This document shows, in pieces, positions 27,440 to 38,184 of a stretch of DNA of 64,000 bases. Where the stretch lies: positions 806,001 through 870,000 of the forward strand of contig NZ_CP082909.1 of the NCBI RefSeq assembly GCF_023822025.1. Reading direction: 5' to 3'. Origin of the DNA: Endozoicomonas sp. 4G. Lineage in GTDB: Bacteria > Pseudomonadota > Gammaproteobacteria > Pseudomonadales > Endozoicomonadaceae. Made by a program: the position numbers and the translations under genes. Numbering within the stretch: the first letter of the stretch is position 1; each line of letters begins with the position of its first letter. Under the pieces are notes generated by a model. It did no database searches and had not been told where the DNA came from. It saw only the letters and a list, made by a program, of their open reading frames with translations.

Positions 27440-28711
27440 ATGACTATTCCACTCGACAGGGCCGGTAGTGCATCAGCGCCATCGTTTCTGGAGAGTAACC
27501 AGAACGTTGCAGGTAACCAGGGAGCCAAAGGCAAGGTTGCCGGGCAGGAGGTTCGGGTCAAAACTGATGCTGCTTCTGCACTGCAAAATGCAGAAGAGAT
27601 GTCCATGGTCGCCGACCGCTTCAAGCAAACCAAACTTAAAGACAGAAAACTCTCCAGTGGTTCAGAACTTTCTGACAAGCTGCTTGAGCGTATCAAGAAA
27701 ATACAGGCTATTCAGGAAACCCAGGCATTTAAGGATCTGGCTAATAATTTCAGTAATCAAACCAACCTCAACCCCAACCAGGTTCTAAAGCAGGCTCAGG
27801 AATTTTCAGACGACGTGCTTGAGCAATTTGCAGCACTGGATTTTGCTGCAGACTATTTTGAAGCGCAGGGAGACGAAGACAAAGCCAGGCAAATTCGAAC
27901 TGCTCAGCAAAGCATCAGGGAAAAGAACCCGACACTGATCCAGGCGGGTCTCAATATCTCTGAGCCAGCAGCTAAGATGATCGAAGAAATGGGCTTTGAT
28001 GTTGATGTTCGCACAGTCCGGGAAAGCTATGCTGGCTTCATTGATTCAGCGAAGACAGACCATGTGCGAGATGACCGTTCACTCGTGCAAACGTATCGCT
28101 ACCTGGTAGAAACCTATGGCGCAGAAAATCTCGAAGGAGCTATCCAGGGACAGCTGGATCTCCTTGCGACGGATTTGAACTGTACCACTCACTCCACTTC
28201 GCCGGTCAGATTGAAAGTCATCATTGATGATATGAAAGGGTTGAAGATTCAATCAGGCGTTCATGATGCCTGCTGTGAAGCAGAAGAAAGACTGGAAAGA
28301 ACATTCCCTGAAGAAAACGTCGCTCGATTTGTAATGATGGAAGGGATGCTGGAGCTTGTCGATCAGCAGTGGGTCACAGACTCTGAATTTGAGAAGATGC
28401 CAAAAGACATGAATCTGAAAGGGCTGCAGGCTCAGATTTTTGCTTTAACTGCCATCGTGGAAGTTGTCAGCTCCATTCCTGAAGAAGTATTTACCAATGA
28501 TGAGACCAAACTGAATATGCTGTCTGCAGCAAAAGACAGTCTGGATACCAAAATTGAAGAGGAAGAGTCAGTGGCCATTGAAGAGGCTGATCTGGATGCT
28601 GTGCTGGATGATGATTTTCTGGGTGAGGTAACCGCCTCGCTGAATTTGCCACCGAGTAAAAAAGTTGAAACGCCTTTTTTTAATGCTGAGAAGGATAAAA
28701 AATCTCAGTAG
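27440..28711 (+). CDS. sctW: T3SS gatekeeper SctW (YopN/SepL/HrpJ family)
   Basis: Controls the switch from translocator to effector export at the cytoplasmic face of the export gate. The N-terminal region is low in structure, followed by a HrpJ-type helical domain (ELSDKLLERIKKIQAIQETQ, FSDDVLEQFAALDFAADYF). The C-terminal part (about residue 300 on) corresponds to the TyeA-like domain fused into one chain. At 423 residues it has the single-chain length of SepL/InvE-type proteins rather than split YopN plus TyeA. GGAGG is six bases before the ATG. The next gene codes a SycN-like chaperone, a partner of YopN-type proteins. Confidence 0.88.
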   Translation: MTIPLDRAGSASAPSFLESNQNVAGNQGAKGKVAGQEVRVKTDAASALQNAEEMSMVADRFKQTKLKDRKLSSGSELSDKLLERIKKIQAIQETQAFKDLANNFSNQTNLNPNQVLKQAQEFSDDVLEQFAALDFAADYFEAQGDEDKARQIRTAQQSIREKNPTLIQAGLNISEPAAKMIEEMGFDVDVRTVRESYAGFIDSAKTDHVRDDRSLVQTYRYLVETYGAENLEGAIQGQLDLLATDLNCTTHSTSPVRLKVIIDDMKGLKIQSGVHDACCEAEERLERTFPEENVARFVMMEGMLELVDQQWVTDSEFEKMPKDMNLKGLQAQIFALTAIVEVVSSIPEEVFTNDETKLNMLSAAKDSLDTKIEEEESVAIEEADLDAVLDDDFLGEVTASLNLPPSKKVETPFFNAEKDKKSQ

Positions 28712-28786
28712 CTACCATCAAAGACTCTATGGGTGATAACGGGCAGAAGCGCCTGTAAAAGCGGTTTAGCATGAGGGAAGCAAGCT

Positions 28787-29158
28787 ATGGATTGGCGCGA
28801 TGAAGTGGTTTCAGATATCGGTCGGGGAATGGGTGTTGAGGGACTCAGTTTCGGCGCATCCGGCGTGATCAGCATTGAGTTTGAATCTGAAAGAACCCTG
28901 TATCTGGAAACACAGGAAGAGGGCGTTCTTATCTACATGGTTCAGGGCTTGTCTCGATTCGATGCCGCCAAAAGTCTGGTTCATGCCCTGAGAAAATGTC
29001 ATTACACCCAGTCTCTTGTGCTGCCATTACAGGCAGGACTCAAGGGAGAGGAAGAACTGGTCTGGTTGATTTATCTCAATAATGAACAGTTCTCCCGCCC
29101 AACCGTTGAAAGTGCCATCGAAACCATAATGAGACAATCTGAGCAGCTTGCTGCTTAA
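28787..29158 (+). CDS. sycN: SycN-like chaperone of the gatekeeper
   Basis: A 123-residue class I T3SS chaperone-like protein that I align with Yersinia SycN: the N-terminus MDWRDEVVSDIGRGMGV, the beta strands SFGASGVISIEFESERTLYL, and a C-terminal helix. The fold of these small acidic proteins is alpha-beta, binding the N-terminus of a secreted partner. Its position directly after sctW matches the yopN-tyeA-sycN order. GGAAG precedes the ATG. In Yersinia SycN works with YscB; I see no YscB candidate in the window. Confidence 0.8.
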   Translation: MDWRDEVVSDIGRGMGVEGLSFGASGVISIEFESERTLYLETQEEGVLIYMVQGLSRFDAAKSLVHALRKCHYTQSLVLPLQAGLKGEEELVWLIYLNNEQFSRPTVESAIETIMRQSEQLAA

Positions 29159-29219
29159 GGCACCACAGGCTGGCAGGCCGGGCCTGCTGAAAACGTAACC
29201 CACTCAAGAGGTCTGTACT

Positions 29220-29636
29220 ATGGCCGAAAATATTATCAACTCAAAAGGCCTGACAGAGAAAGCGCTTGAATCTGCCGAAACCTTTGCTGCTCCAGAGAAA
29301 GTGGATGCAGGTGCAGCAGATAAATTTGGCAGCTTGCTTTCAGGTGATGCCGACGGACAGCAGGCAATACAAGCTGCTTCAGCGGTTGGGCAGCCAGAAG
29401 GGGAAGCCCTGACCCTGGGAGATAAGATTCTCAGGGGGATGCAGGGTTTAAAAGAGCATGTGGAAGCCGGTAAGGAGAATGTGGTTTCCAACCTGCAGCC
29501 TGGTGAAGCCATGACCATGCAGGACATGTTTAAAACCCAGATGGCCATGACCAACCTGATGGTCACCGAGGATTACATAGGGAAGATCGTCAGTAAGAGT
29601 ACTCAGACGTTTGATACTCTGCTGCGAAATCAGTAA
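29220..29636 (+). CDS. sctI: T3SS inner rod protein SctI
   Basis: A 138-residue protein whose C-terminal half matches the YscI/PrgJ pattern: LGDKILRGMQGLKEHV, then an amphipathic helix TMQDMFKTQMAMTNLMVTED and the terminal VSKSTQTFDTLLRNQ, close to the TTQ-x3-TLL ending of YscI. The N-terminal half is Ala/Gly-rich and probably flexible. The rod sits in the basal body under the needle. Place directly before sctJ is usual for these operons. AGAGG lies upstream of the ATG. Confidence 0.88.
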   Translation: MAENIINSKGLTEKALESAETFAAPEKVDAGAADKFGSLLSGDADGQQAIQAASAVGQPEGEALTLGDKILRGMQGLKEHVEAGKENVVSNLQPGEAMTMQDMFKTQMAMTNLMVTEDYIGKIVSKSTQTFDTLLRNQ

Positions 29637-29714
29637 TTCCTGATGGAGTCCTGAAGCAGGTGCACAGCTGTCTGGTTATTTTGAATCCAGAAATACAGCC
29701 GGAGTCACCCGTTC

Positions 29715-30503
29715 ATGAGCAAGGGAACTGTGCACCGTACTCTAAAATACCTGGGAGTCATCTGCCTCAGCCTGCTGCTGTCGGGGTGTCAGGTGGAGCT
29801 CTATTCCGGCCTTTCTGAAAAGGAAGGCAATGATATGCTGGCCATCCTGCTCGATGGTGGCATACCCGCAGAAAAGCTTATCAATAAAGACAAGATGGTA
29901 ACCCTGATGGTGCCATCAGAAGAAGTTTCACGTTCCATCAAGTTGCTCCGTGGCTATGGATATCCCAAGGAGAAGTATTCTTCCATTGGTGATATTTTTC
30001 CAAAAGATGGCCTGATCTCTTCACCCACTGAAGAGCGAGCCCGCTATACCTATTCCATGTCCCAGGAGCTTTCATCAACATTATCCATGATTGATGGCGT
30101 TATCACCGCTCGTGTCCATGTGGTTCTGCCTCAGGAGCAGGATTCTCTGAATGATGTCAATTACCCTTCCTCAGCTTCCGTCTTTATCAAGTACACACCG
30201 GAACTGGAGCTGGCGGGTTTCATTCCAAAGGTTAAAACACTGGTGTCTAATAGTATTGAAGGTTTGTCCCTGGATAAAATCACGGTTTCGCTCTTTCCTG
30301 CTACTCGCATTAATCAGGGAGGCAGTGCCGCCCCGAAAATGGAATCGGTATTTTTTGTTAAGGTAAATCCTGCTTCCGCCGGGGCTCTGAGGGGGGTTGT
30401 CTATGGACTCTTGTTTCTCTTGATGGTGGCTCTTGCCGGTTGTGGGGCACTGTATTGGATGATGTTCATGAAGAAAGGCAAGAAAAAAGTCAGGAAAAGT
30501 TAA
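29715..30503 (+). CDS. sctJ: T3SS inner-membrane ring lipoprotein SctJ
   Basis: A 262-residue YscJ/FliF-type ring protein. A lipoprotein signal peptide ends in the lipobox LLLSGC with Cys at residue 25. The first ring-building domain follows (LYSGLSEKEGNDMLAILLDG), then the second with IDGVITARVHVVLPQEQDS and ASVFIKYTPE, and a C-terminal transmembrane helix (VVYGLLFLLMVALAGCGALY) with a basic tail. It is anchored at both ends in the inner membrane and forms the inner ring with SctD, which is not in this window. GGAG precedes the ATG. Confidence 0.95.
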   Translation: MSKGTVHRTLKYLGVICLSLLLSGCQVELYSGLSEKEGNDMLAILLDGGIPAEKLINKDKMVTLMVPSEEVSRSIKLLRGYGYPKEKYSSIGDIFPKDGLISSPTEERARYTYSMSQELSSTLSMIDGVITARVHVVLPQEQDSLNDVNYPSSASVFIKYTPELELAGFIPKVKTLVSNSIEGLSLDKITVSLFPATRINQGGSAAPKMESVFFVKVNPASAGALRGVVYGLLFLLMVALAGCGALYWMMFMKKGKKKVRKS

Positions 30504-31198
30504 TGAACGCAGAACAGCCACACCTTCAGGAAGATCCTCAATCAGAACTGTTTCAGTCCATTGCTGAATTTAATCTGTACCTGGTGCGCTTTATTCATCA
30601 CAGCTGGTTGAAAACCATCAAGTTATCGCCTCTGGTCAAACAGCTGAGACAGGCCGGTCATGCAGATTACTATCTGTCTCATTTTTTATTAACAGAGTTC
30701 AAGCTGAACAATGACTATGATTACGACTTTGATGAAAAGCACAAAAGAGTAGCACTGGCTGACGAAGAAGCCCTTACAAAACTGGCTTTTTATCTGGGTA
30801 TTATTTTAAACGAAAGTGTTATTCGAAATACCCTTCGCAAGCAGGAAAGGATGTTGTTAAAGAAAACGCTGGGTGAGGACGGGTTTCGTTTTGCCGTTAA
30901 AAAGGCGCAGTTTTTCAGTCGCATCAGAAGCGACCAGGGGCCCAGTTTTTTAATTGACTGGGATCATCTGGATCGTTTTAAGCGTTATCTTCTGCAATCC
31001 GGTTTTCAGGTGCTCGGAAGGGCTTTCTCAGACAGTTCACCGGCCTTTACCAAAAGGCTGGAACTAAAGCTGCCAGTTTCGTTTCGTGATGATCTCCAGA
31101 GTTCAGAGAAGTCCGGTCTGGATATCAGACAGTGCAAGACACTGGTCGTTAAAGCACATAAAGAGGTGAATAGAGAATGGCGTCACCTGTTGGTCTGA
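30503..31198 (+). CDS. sctK: T3SS sorting platform protein SctK
   Basis: A 231-residue protein of the YscK type, which links the SctQ pods to the inner ring in the cytoplasmic sorting platform. The gene begins with an ATG that shares its A with the sctJ stop (TAATG), preceded by AGGAAAAG; the longer frame from 30440 is an overlap artefact. Family-like features are FNLYLVRFIHHSWL near the N-terminus, then ALTKLAFYLGIILNES and RKQERMLLKKTLGEDGF. The order SctJ-SctK-SctL supports the call, since SctK sequences vary widely. Confidence 0.85.
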   Translation: MNAEQPHLQEDPQSELFQSIAEFNLYLVRFIHHSWLKTIKLSPLVKQLRQAGHADYYLSHFLLTEFKLNNDYDYDFDEKHKRVALADEEALTKLAFYLGIILNESVIRNTLRKQERMLLKKTLGEDGFRFAVKKAQFFSRIRSDQGPSFLIDWDHLDRFKRYLLQSGFQVLGRAFSDSSPAFTKRLELKLPVSFRDDLQSSEKSGLDIRQCKTLVVKAHKEVNREWRHLLV

Positions 31199-31842
31199 CC
31201 TCTGGGCAGTTGATGATTGACCCGTCAGCGAAAGTCCTGAAATCACAAGATTATGCCGACTATCTTGAGTCTGAAGAAATCATCAGGAAAGCCCGGGATC
31301 ATGCCAGAGAAATACTGGAGCAGTCTCGTCAGGCCTACGAGAAGGAAAAGCAGAGAGGTTTTGAAGAAGGGTTAGCAGAAAGCAAAGTGGACCAGGCTGA
31401 GCAGATGCTTAAGGTTGTCAGTCGAACCATAAACTATCTCTCTGAGGTGGAGAAAGCCCTGGCCGATATTTTAATGTCGGGGATTAAAAAAATTATCGGT
31501 GACTATGACCAGGAAGAGCTGGCCGTAAGTTTGGTCAAAAATGCACTACAGCACGTCAGAAATGAGAAGCAGGTCACCATTCGCATCCCGCCCAGCCAAT
31601 TCAAGATGGTTAAGGCAAGACTCAATGAAATACTGGCAGAGTACAAAGGTGTAGGCTTTATAGATCTTGTGTCGGATGAGCGCCTGTCTACCGGTGACTG
31701 TATCATGGAGAGTGACATCGGGGTCGTTGACGCCAGTGTCGATCTGCAAATCAAGGCACTGCAAAAACGTTTTGAGAGAATTAACTCTGAAGCGGTAAAC
31801 AATATAACCAACGACCACTCAATGTTTGATAAGCCTGAATGA
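31177..31842 (+). CDS. sctL: T3SS stator protein SctL
   Basis: A 221-residue FliH/YscL-type protein that regulates the SctN ATPase. The N-terminal half is a long coiled coil (EEIIRKARDHAREILEQSRQ, KEKQRGFEEGLAES) and the C-terminal half a globular domain with VTIRIPPSQF and a GDCIMESDIGVVDASVDLQI strand, typical for the family. GAGG lies nine bases before the ATG, inside the end of sctK (22-base overlap). It is the last gene of this T3SS operon; sctN, expected to follow, is absent here. Confidence 0.92.
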   Translation: MASPVGLTSGQLMIDPSAKVLKSQDYADYLESEEIIRKARDHAREILEQSRQAYEKEKQRGFEEGLAESKVDQAEQMLKVVSRTINYLSEVEKALADILMSGIKKIIGDYDQEELAVSLVKNALQHVRNEKQVTIRIPPSQFKMVKARLNEILAEYKGVGFIDLVSDERLSTGDCIMESDIGVVDASVDLQIKALQKRFERINSEAVNNITNDHSMFDKPE

Positions 31843-32200
31843 TCGTGGTTTTCACTTAAAAATATAAACGGCTATAGTCGTTTTTATATTGTCAGAGTAA
31901 GGCTGTGTTAAATACTCATATCTTTGAGATTTGACGTGGTTGCTTCGGATGCTCTTAGTGAGTACATTAAACTCATTGACTTATTAATGGGTTTGGCTGA
32001 CCGCTGTGGAGGCATGAGCCAGAAGGGTTTTGAATAGAGCTATACTGATTTTCAAGGTAAGCATTGAGAATCCTTCTAACTGACAGTATCCAGACATTGT
32101 CCCATAATTTTCCTTTCCAACGATTCCACTTAACCCTGTCCGGTTTTGCTGAGGGCTGCTGCCAGACTGAAAGGCCGGACCTTCAGTAGAGGTTGGCATA
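31843..32200. other. Intergenic region between the T3SS operon and frdA
   Basis: About 360 bases. The left part holds a terminator-like hairpin (31861-31890). The rest should contain the frd promoter; I searched by eye for an FNR box (TTGAT-N4-ATCAA) and found none that fits. Confidence 0.5.
31861..31890 (+). terminator. Terminator-like hairpin after sctL
   Basis: AATATAAACG pairs with CGTTTTTATATT, with two extra T in the right arm, 18 bases after the sctL stop. The T-rich right arm fits a terminator; the stem is AT-rich and weak. Confidence 0.5.
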
Positions 32201-33973
32201 ATGCAGGTCATTAAGACCGATGTTGCAATTGTAGGTGCTGGTGGTACTGGCCTTCGTGCAGCGATAGCGGTTGCAGAAAAAGACCCGAACCTGAACATCG
32301 CGCTGCTTTCAAAAGTATACCCGATGCGCAGTCACACCGTGGCGGCAGAAGGGGGCTCAGCGGGTGTTATTCAGGATCATGACTCTTTTGAGAATCACTT
32401 CAAAGATACCGTTTCCGGTGGCGACTGGCTCTGTGACCAGGAAGCTGTGGATTATTTTGTTCAGAACTCCACTGAAGAAATGATTCGTCTGGAGCACTGG
32501 GGATGTCCCTGGAGCCGAAAGCCGGATGGTGATATTAACGTACGTCCATTTGGCGGTATGAAGATTGAGAGAACCTGGTTTGCTGCTGACAAGTCCGGTT
32601 TCCACATGCTGCATACGCTTTACCAGACATCTGTCAAATATCCCGCTATTGAGCGCTTTGACGAGTACTTTGCTACCGACCTGATTGTTGAGGATGGCCG
32701 TGCCCAGGGCGTAGTGGCCATTGAAGTTAAAACCGGTGAGCCAAAGGTTTTCCTGGCTAAGACGGTGATTCTGGCAACCGGTGGTTCTGGTCGTGTATTC
32801 CGCTTCAACACCAATGGCGCTATTGTCACCGGTGATGGCCATGGCATGGCGATGAGAGCCGGTGCACCACTGAGAGATATGGAGTTTGTTCAATACCACC
32901 CAACCGGTCTGCCCGGTTCAGGTATTCTGATGACCGAAGGTTGTCGAGGCGAAGGTGGCATTTTGCTTAATAAGCATGGCTACCGCTATTTGCAGGATTA
33001 CGGTCTGGGACCTGAGACCCCCGTAGGTCAGCCAAAGAACAAATATATGGAACTGGGCCCCCGTGACAAGCTCTCTCAGGCTTTCTGGCATGAGCAGCGT
33101 AAAGGCAACACCATTGAAACCCCGCTGGGTGATGCTGTGTTGCTGGATCTTCGCCACCTGGGTGAAAAGAAACTGATGGAGCGCCTGCCCCTGATCTGCT
33201 CACTGGCTAAAAACTATGTGGGTGTTGATCCGGTTCGTCAGCCTGTTCCGGTACGTCCTGCAGTGCATTACACCATGGGTGGGATCCGTACTGATATTCA
33301 CTGTGCCTCTGATATTCCCGGCCTCTACGCTGCGGGTGAATGCGCCAGTGTTGGTATGCACGGTGCTAACCGTCTGGGCTCAAACTCGCTGGCAGAAACG
33401 GTGGTATTCGGTGCAGTAGCCGGTGAGAAAGCGGCAGAGTTTGCTCAGCAGGCGGTGATGTCTGACGAGAAAAAACTGTTGGATCAGGCGAAAATGCATC
33501 TGGCCAGCATCGAACATCTGCGCAATGCCCAGGGCACTGAAAAAGCTTCTCACATTCGTCATGAGATGGTGAAAACCATGGAGCGCTGCTTTGGTATCTA
33601 TCGAATCGGCGAAGAGATGCAGGAAGGGGTCGACAAGATTGCAGAACTTCGTGAGCGCTTCCGTAACGTGCAGGTTGAAGACCGCAGCAAGGCTTTCAAC
33701 ACTGAACTGTTGCAGGCTTTTGAACTGCAAAGCTCACTGGCTGTCGCTGAAACCATGGCAGTAGGCGCCCTGAATCGTAAGGAGTCTCGTGGTGCACATC
33801 AGCGTATTGATGGCTTTGAAAAACGTGACGACGAGCAGTTCCTGAAACACACCCTGGCTTACTATAACGGTGACTCAGCCCCCCGTTTGGATTATCAGGA
33901 CGTCAATATTACCCGTTATCAGCCAGAAGAGCGTGTTTACGGCGCAGCGGCTGAGAAAAGCGATTCAAAGTGA
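32201..33973 (+). CDS. frdA: Fumarate reductase flavoprotein subunit
   Basis: Reduces fumarate to succinate in anaerobic respiration. Closely like E. coli FrdA: the FAD-binding N-terminus TDVAIVGAGGTGLRAAIAVA, the covalent flavin His in MRSHTVAAEGGSAG, the active site segment PTGLPGSGILMTEGCRGEGG and HYTMGGIRTD, and HGANRLGSNSLAE. 590 residues, normal. GAGG is eight bases before the ATG. It is the first gene of frdABCD; the presence of the FrdC/FrdD type of anchor distinguishes it from a succinate dehydrogenase. Confidence 0.96.
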   Translation: MQVIKTDVAIVGAGGTGLRAAIAVAEKDPNLNIALLSKVYPMRSHTVAAEGGSAGVIQDHDSFENHFKDTVSGGDWLCDQEAVDYFVQNSTEEMIRLEHWGCPWSRKPDGDINVRPFGGMKIERTWFAADKSGFHMLHTLYQTSVKYPAIERFDEYFATDLIVEDGRAQGVVAIEVKTGEPKVFLAKTVILATGGSGRVFRFNTNGAIVTGDGHGMAMRAGAPLRDMEFVQYHPTGLPGSGILMTEGCRGEGGILLNKHGYRYLQDYGLGPETPVGQPKNKYMELGPRDKLSQAFWHEQRKGNTIETPLGDAVLLDLRHLGEKKLMERLPLICSLAKNYVGVDPVRQPVPVRPAVHYTMGGIRTDIHCASDIPGLYAAGECASVGMHGANRLGSNSLAETVVFGAVAGEKAAEFAQQAVMSDEKKLLDQAKMHLASIEHLRNAQGTEKASHIRHEMVKTMERCFGIYRIGEEMQEGVDKIAELRERFRNVQVEDRSKAFNTELLQAFELQSSLAVAETMAVGALNRKESRGAHQRIDGFEKRDDEQFLKHTLAYYNGDSAPRLDYQDVNITRYQPEERVYGAAAEKSDSK

Positions 33974-33987
33974 CGGGAGCGCTGGAA

Positions 33988-34737
33988 ATGAGTAACAAAA
34001 CCATCAACATCGAGATTCTGAGATACAACCCGGAAAGCGATGACAAGCCTGGCTATGGCACCTTTGAGGTACCTTTTCTTGAAGAGTGGTCCATGCTGGA
34101 TGCCCTTGAGTACATCAAGGATGAACTGGACTCTTCCCTGGCCTATCGCTGGTCCTGTCGTATGGCTGTTTGCGGCAGCTGTGGCATGGTCATTAATGGC
34201 ACGCCCAAACTGGGTTGTGAGACCTTCCTGAGGGATTACCAAGGCACGATCAAGGTCGAGCCTTTGGCGAACTTCCCGATTGAGCGTGACCTGGTGGTGG
34301 ATGCAGAAGACTTCATCAACAAACTGGAGTCTGTTAAACCCTACATCATTAACGCAATGGAAAAACCGGTGGCAGAAGGTGTGACCAGACAGACACCCGA
34401 AGAGCTGAGTCTGTACAAGCAGTTTTCCAGCTGCATCAACTGTATGCTTTGCTATTCAGCCTGCCCGCAAATGGGAATTAATCCGTTGTTTGCAGGTCCG
34501 GCGGTTATCGCACTGGGACACCGTTATAATCTGGATACGCGGGATGACGGTTATGATGAGCGTACCGAAGTGATTCAAGGTAAGAACGGTGTCTGGTCCT
34601 GTACCTTTGTCGGCTATTGCTCAGAAGTCTGCCCAAAGAGTGTCGATCCGGCTGCTGCCATTAACCAGAACAAGTTGCAGGGGGCTCAGGACTGGGCTTT
34701 GTCTTTCCTGATGCCGCGTAAAGGAGGTCAGTCATGA
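33988..34737 (+). CDS. frdB: Fumarate reductase iron-sulfur subunit
   Basis: Transfers electrons from menaquinol to FrdA through three clusters: [2Fe-2S] in CRMAVCGSCG with the later Cys in KLGCE, [4Fe-4S] in CINCMLCYSACP, and [3Fe-4S] in GYCSEVCPK with partner Cys residues. 249 residues. I use the ATG at 33988 after GGGAG; a longer frame from 33970 overlaps the frdA stop and adds six residues that do not fit. It lies 14 bases after frdA and overlaps frdC. Confidence 0.96.
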   Translation: MSNKTINIEILRYNPESDDKPGYGTFEVPFLEEWSMLDALEYIKDELDSSLAYRWSCRMAVCGSCGMVINGTPKLGCETFLRDYQGTIKVEPLANFPIERDLVVDAEDFINKLESVKPYIINAMEKPVAEGVTRQTPEELSLYKQFSSCINCMLCYSACPQMGINPLFAGPAVIALGHRYNLDTRDDGYDERTEVIQGKNGVWSCTFVGYCSEVCPKSVDPAAAINQNKLQGAQDWALSFLMPRKGGQS

Positions 34738-35120
34738 GTCGTCGTCCTTATGTTCGTCCCATGAAGCGCACCTGGTATAAGGATCATCCTTTTTACCGTA
34801 CTTATATGATCAGGGAAGCGACCTGTGTATTTGACGCGCTTTACAGCATTAACCTGTTCTTCGGTATTCTTCAGCTGACCCGGGGTGAAGACGCCTGGGA
34901 GAGCTGGTTGTCTTTCCAGGCTAACCCTCTGATGATTCTGTTCACGGTTGTGACGCTGGGGATGACCTTGTTTCATGCCGTCACCTATTTTGGTATGACA
35001 CCGCGGGTATTGCCTCAACAGATTCGCAAGAAGGTGGCTGATACGGTGGTCAATAAACTGATGTATGCAGGTCTGGCAGGTGTTTCTGTCATTATTTTCG
35101 CTGCTACAGTGCTGTTTTGA
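34734..35120 (+). CDS. frdC: Fumarate reductase membrane anchor FrdC
   Basis: A 128-residue anchor with three transmembrane helices, part of the quinol site. It starts RRPYVRPMKRTWYKDHPFYR, as in FrdC, with helices around FDALYSINLFFGILQLTRG, NPLMILFTVVTLGMTLFHAV and LAGVSVIIFAATVLF. The ATG overlaps the frdB stop and follows AAAGGAGG, an ideal site. Confidence 0.94.
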   Translation: MSRRPYVRPMKRTWYKDHPFYRTYMIREATCVFDALYSINLFFGILQLTRGEDAWESWLSFQANPLMILFTVVTLGMTLFHAVTYFGMTPRVLPQQIRKKVADTVVNKLMYAGLAGVSVIIFAATVLF

Positions 35121-35131
35121 GGGAGAAGGTC

Positions 35132-35482
35132 ATGAGTCAGAAAAGACACATCGAGCCGTTGCTGTGGAGCTTGTTCGGTGCTGGTGGAACGACCATCGCC
35201 TTCTTTTTCCCGGCTGTGATTTTGGTGATCCTGGCGGTATCTCTGGGTGTGATTCCCGACGATGCATTGTCGTATGAAAGAATGTCAGATTTCTTTCTGA
35301 ATAACCTGGTTGGACAGCTGCTGCTTCTAGTCGCGCTGGTGCCTTCTTACTGGGCCTGCATCCACCGGATTTACCACGGTCTGCATGATTTGGGTTTTCA
35401 TCCGGGGGGTGGGCTGAAAGTACTGCTTTACGGGGCCACTTTGGTTTTGAGTGTGGTGACTGTGGTGTTGGTGCTGTTCTGA
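35132..35482 (+). CDS. frdD: Fumarate reductase membrane anchor FrdD
   Basis: A 116-residue anchor with three helices. It matches E. coli FrdD: EPLLWSLFGAGGTTIAF, then LGVIPDDALSYERM and HRIYHGLHDLGFHPGGG. I use the ATG at 35132, seven bases after AGGGAG; an in-frame codon at 35117 overlaps frdC. Last gene of the operon, followed by a strong terminator. Confidence 0.94.
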   Translation: MSQKRHIEPLLWSLFGAGGTTIAFFFPAVILVILAVSLGVIPDDALSYERMSDFFLNNLVGQLLLLVALVPSYWACIHRIYHGLHDLGFHPGGGLKVLLYGATLVLSVVTVVLVLF

Positions 35483-35501
35483 TTTAACAAATTTTCAGAT
35501 C

Positions 35502-35538
35502 AAAAAAAGCCGTCAGACTGTGTTTGACGGCTTTTTTT
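35502..35538. terminator. Bidirectional rho-independent terminator after frdD
   Basis: A perfect 14-bp stem AAAAAAAGCCGTCA / TGACGGCTTTTTTT with a 9-base loop. It has a T run on both strands and lies between frdD and the convergent unknown gene. Confidence 0.95.
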
Positions 35539-35540
35539 CT

Positions 35541-36260
35541 CTAACTGTCGCTGAAAGCGGACATTTCAATGCGCATCTGACGAAGCTGCTGCTCCAGGGC
35601 TTTTTGCTGATCAGGCATCAGTTCACCTTCCTGTAACTTCAATCCCAGTTGGTTGGCTATCTGGCTTAAATAAGAAAGGCATTGCTTTTCCATAAGTTTG
35701 ACCATCTCCGGAAGAAGGTCCTGTCCCAGCCTGCTGTTACTGAGGTATTCATCAGCTTTGACGGTGGCAATCATTCTGACCGGGCTTTCTGAGGTTCCCG
35801 GTTGGGTCATATAGCCACTGATTTGTTCAAATTGCTCTTCCGGTGAAACGTCCGAAACCACCAGTTTACTGACAATATCGTTAGCGGTAAGCTGGCCAGC
35901 GACATCTACTAACAGTTTTTTGGCTTCCTCTGGCTGATCTTTGGGCAGGATTGAAATCAGCTTGTTGAGTTGATTGAGGTCCTTGATGAAGCGTTCCATG
36001 GACGTTTGGGCTCCGACTAAATCACCTTCTTTAAAAAACTTCAGCATCATGCCCAAGTGTTCAGGCGCCAGTTTGCCTTCCGAAGGCGCTGTTTTGACAC
36101 CCCTTGAGAGAATCGACCTCTTCGCTGGCCCTGACTGAGGCCTTTCTGATGAAAGGTATTTCTTCGCTTCTGTCGATCCGTTGCCTTTATCAACAGACGG
36201 TTGGTTGGGGTCAAACTGTGTTTGGGGGAGCGGTTGTCCTGAGCCATCAATCTTTGACAT
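35541..36260 (-). CDS. Unknown helical protein next to T3SS genes
   Basis: A 239-residue protein I do not recognise. I place the start at 36260, where GGAATGG lies a few bases upstream; the frame is open to 36452, but that part overlaps the divergent deaminase gene. The N-terminal 70 residues are Pro/Ser/Gln-rich and look disordered (SGQPLPQTQFDPNQPSVDKG). The rest is helical: HLGMMLKFFKEGDLVGAQTS, a Leu-rich middle, and a Gln-rich coiled coil at the end (DQQKALEQQLRQMRIEMSAF). No signal peptide or membrane segment. The disordered N-terminus and nearby T3SS loci make a T3SS-linked role possible, but nothing proves it. Confidence 0.55.
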   Translation of the reverse strand: MSKIDGSGQPLPQTQFDPNQPSVDKGNGSTEAKKYLSSERPQSGPAKRSILSRGVKTAPSEGKLAPEHLGMMLKFFKEGDLVGAQTSMERFIKDLNQLNKLISILPKDQPEEAKKLLVDVAGQLTANDIVSKLVVSDVSPEEQFEQISGYMTQPGTSESPVRMIATVKADEYLSNSRLGQDLLPEMVKLMEKQCLSYLSQIANQLGLKLQEGELMPDQQKALEQQLRQMRIEMSAFSDS

Positions 36261-36376
36261 AGTACCATTCCATGGTTTTTTGCCGGAAAAGACGCCTGAA
36301 AGGGCAAGCATCTTTGCTGGTATTGCTGCCTGATTTGCAGGCGGGGCGGTATAATGATCATCTTCTGAAAGAATAG

Positions 36377-38147
<1,771 letters not shown>

Positions 38148-38153
38148 GAGTTC

Positions 38154-38177
38154 GACACTGCCTTTTCGGGCAGTGTC
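38154..38177. terminator. Hairpin between the SDR gene and the anti-sigma gene
   Basis: A perfect 9-bp stem GACACTGCC / GGCAGTGTC with a six-base loop between convergent genes. No T run follows. Confidence 0.5.
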
Positions 38178-38184
38178 AGTAAAC

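Noticed and set aside
32201-35482. Succinate dehydrogenase operon
   Set aside because: The gene order A-B-C-D, the close match of the flavoprotein to FrdA and the FrdC/FrdD anchor sequences point to fumarate reductase.
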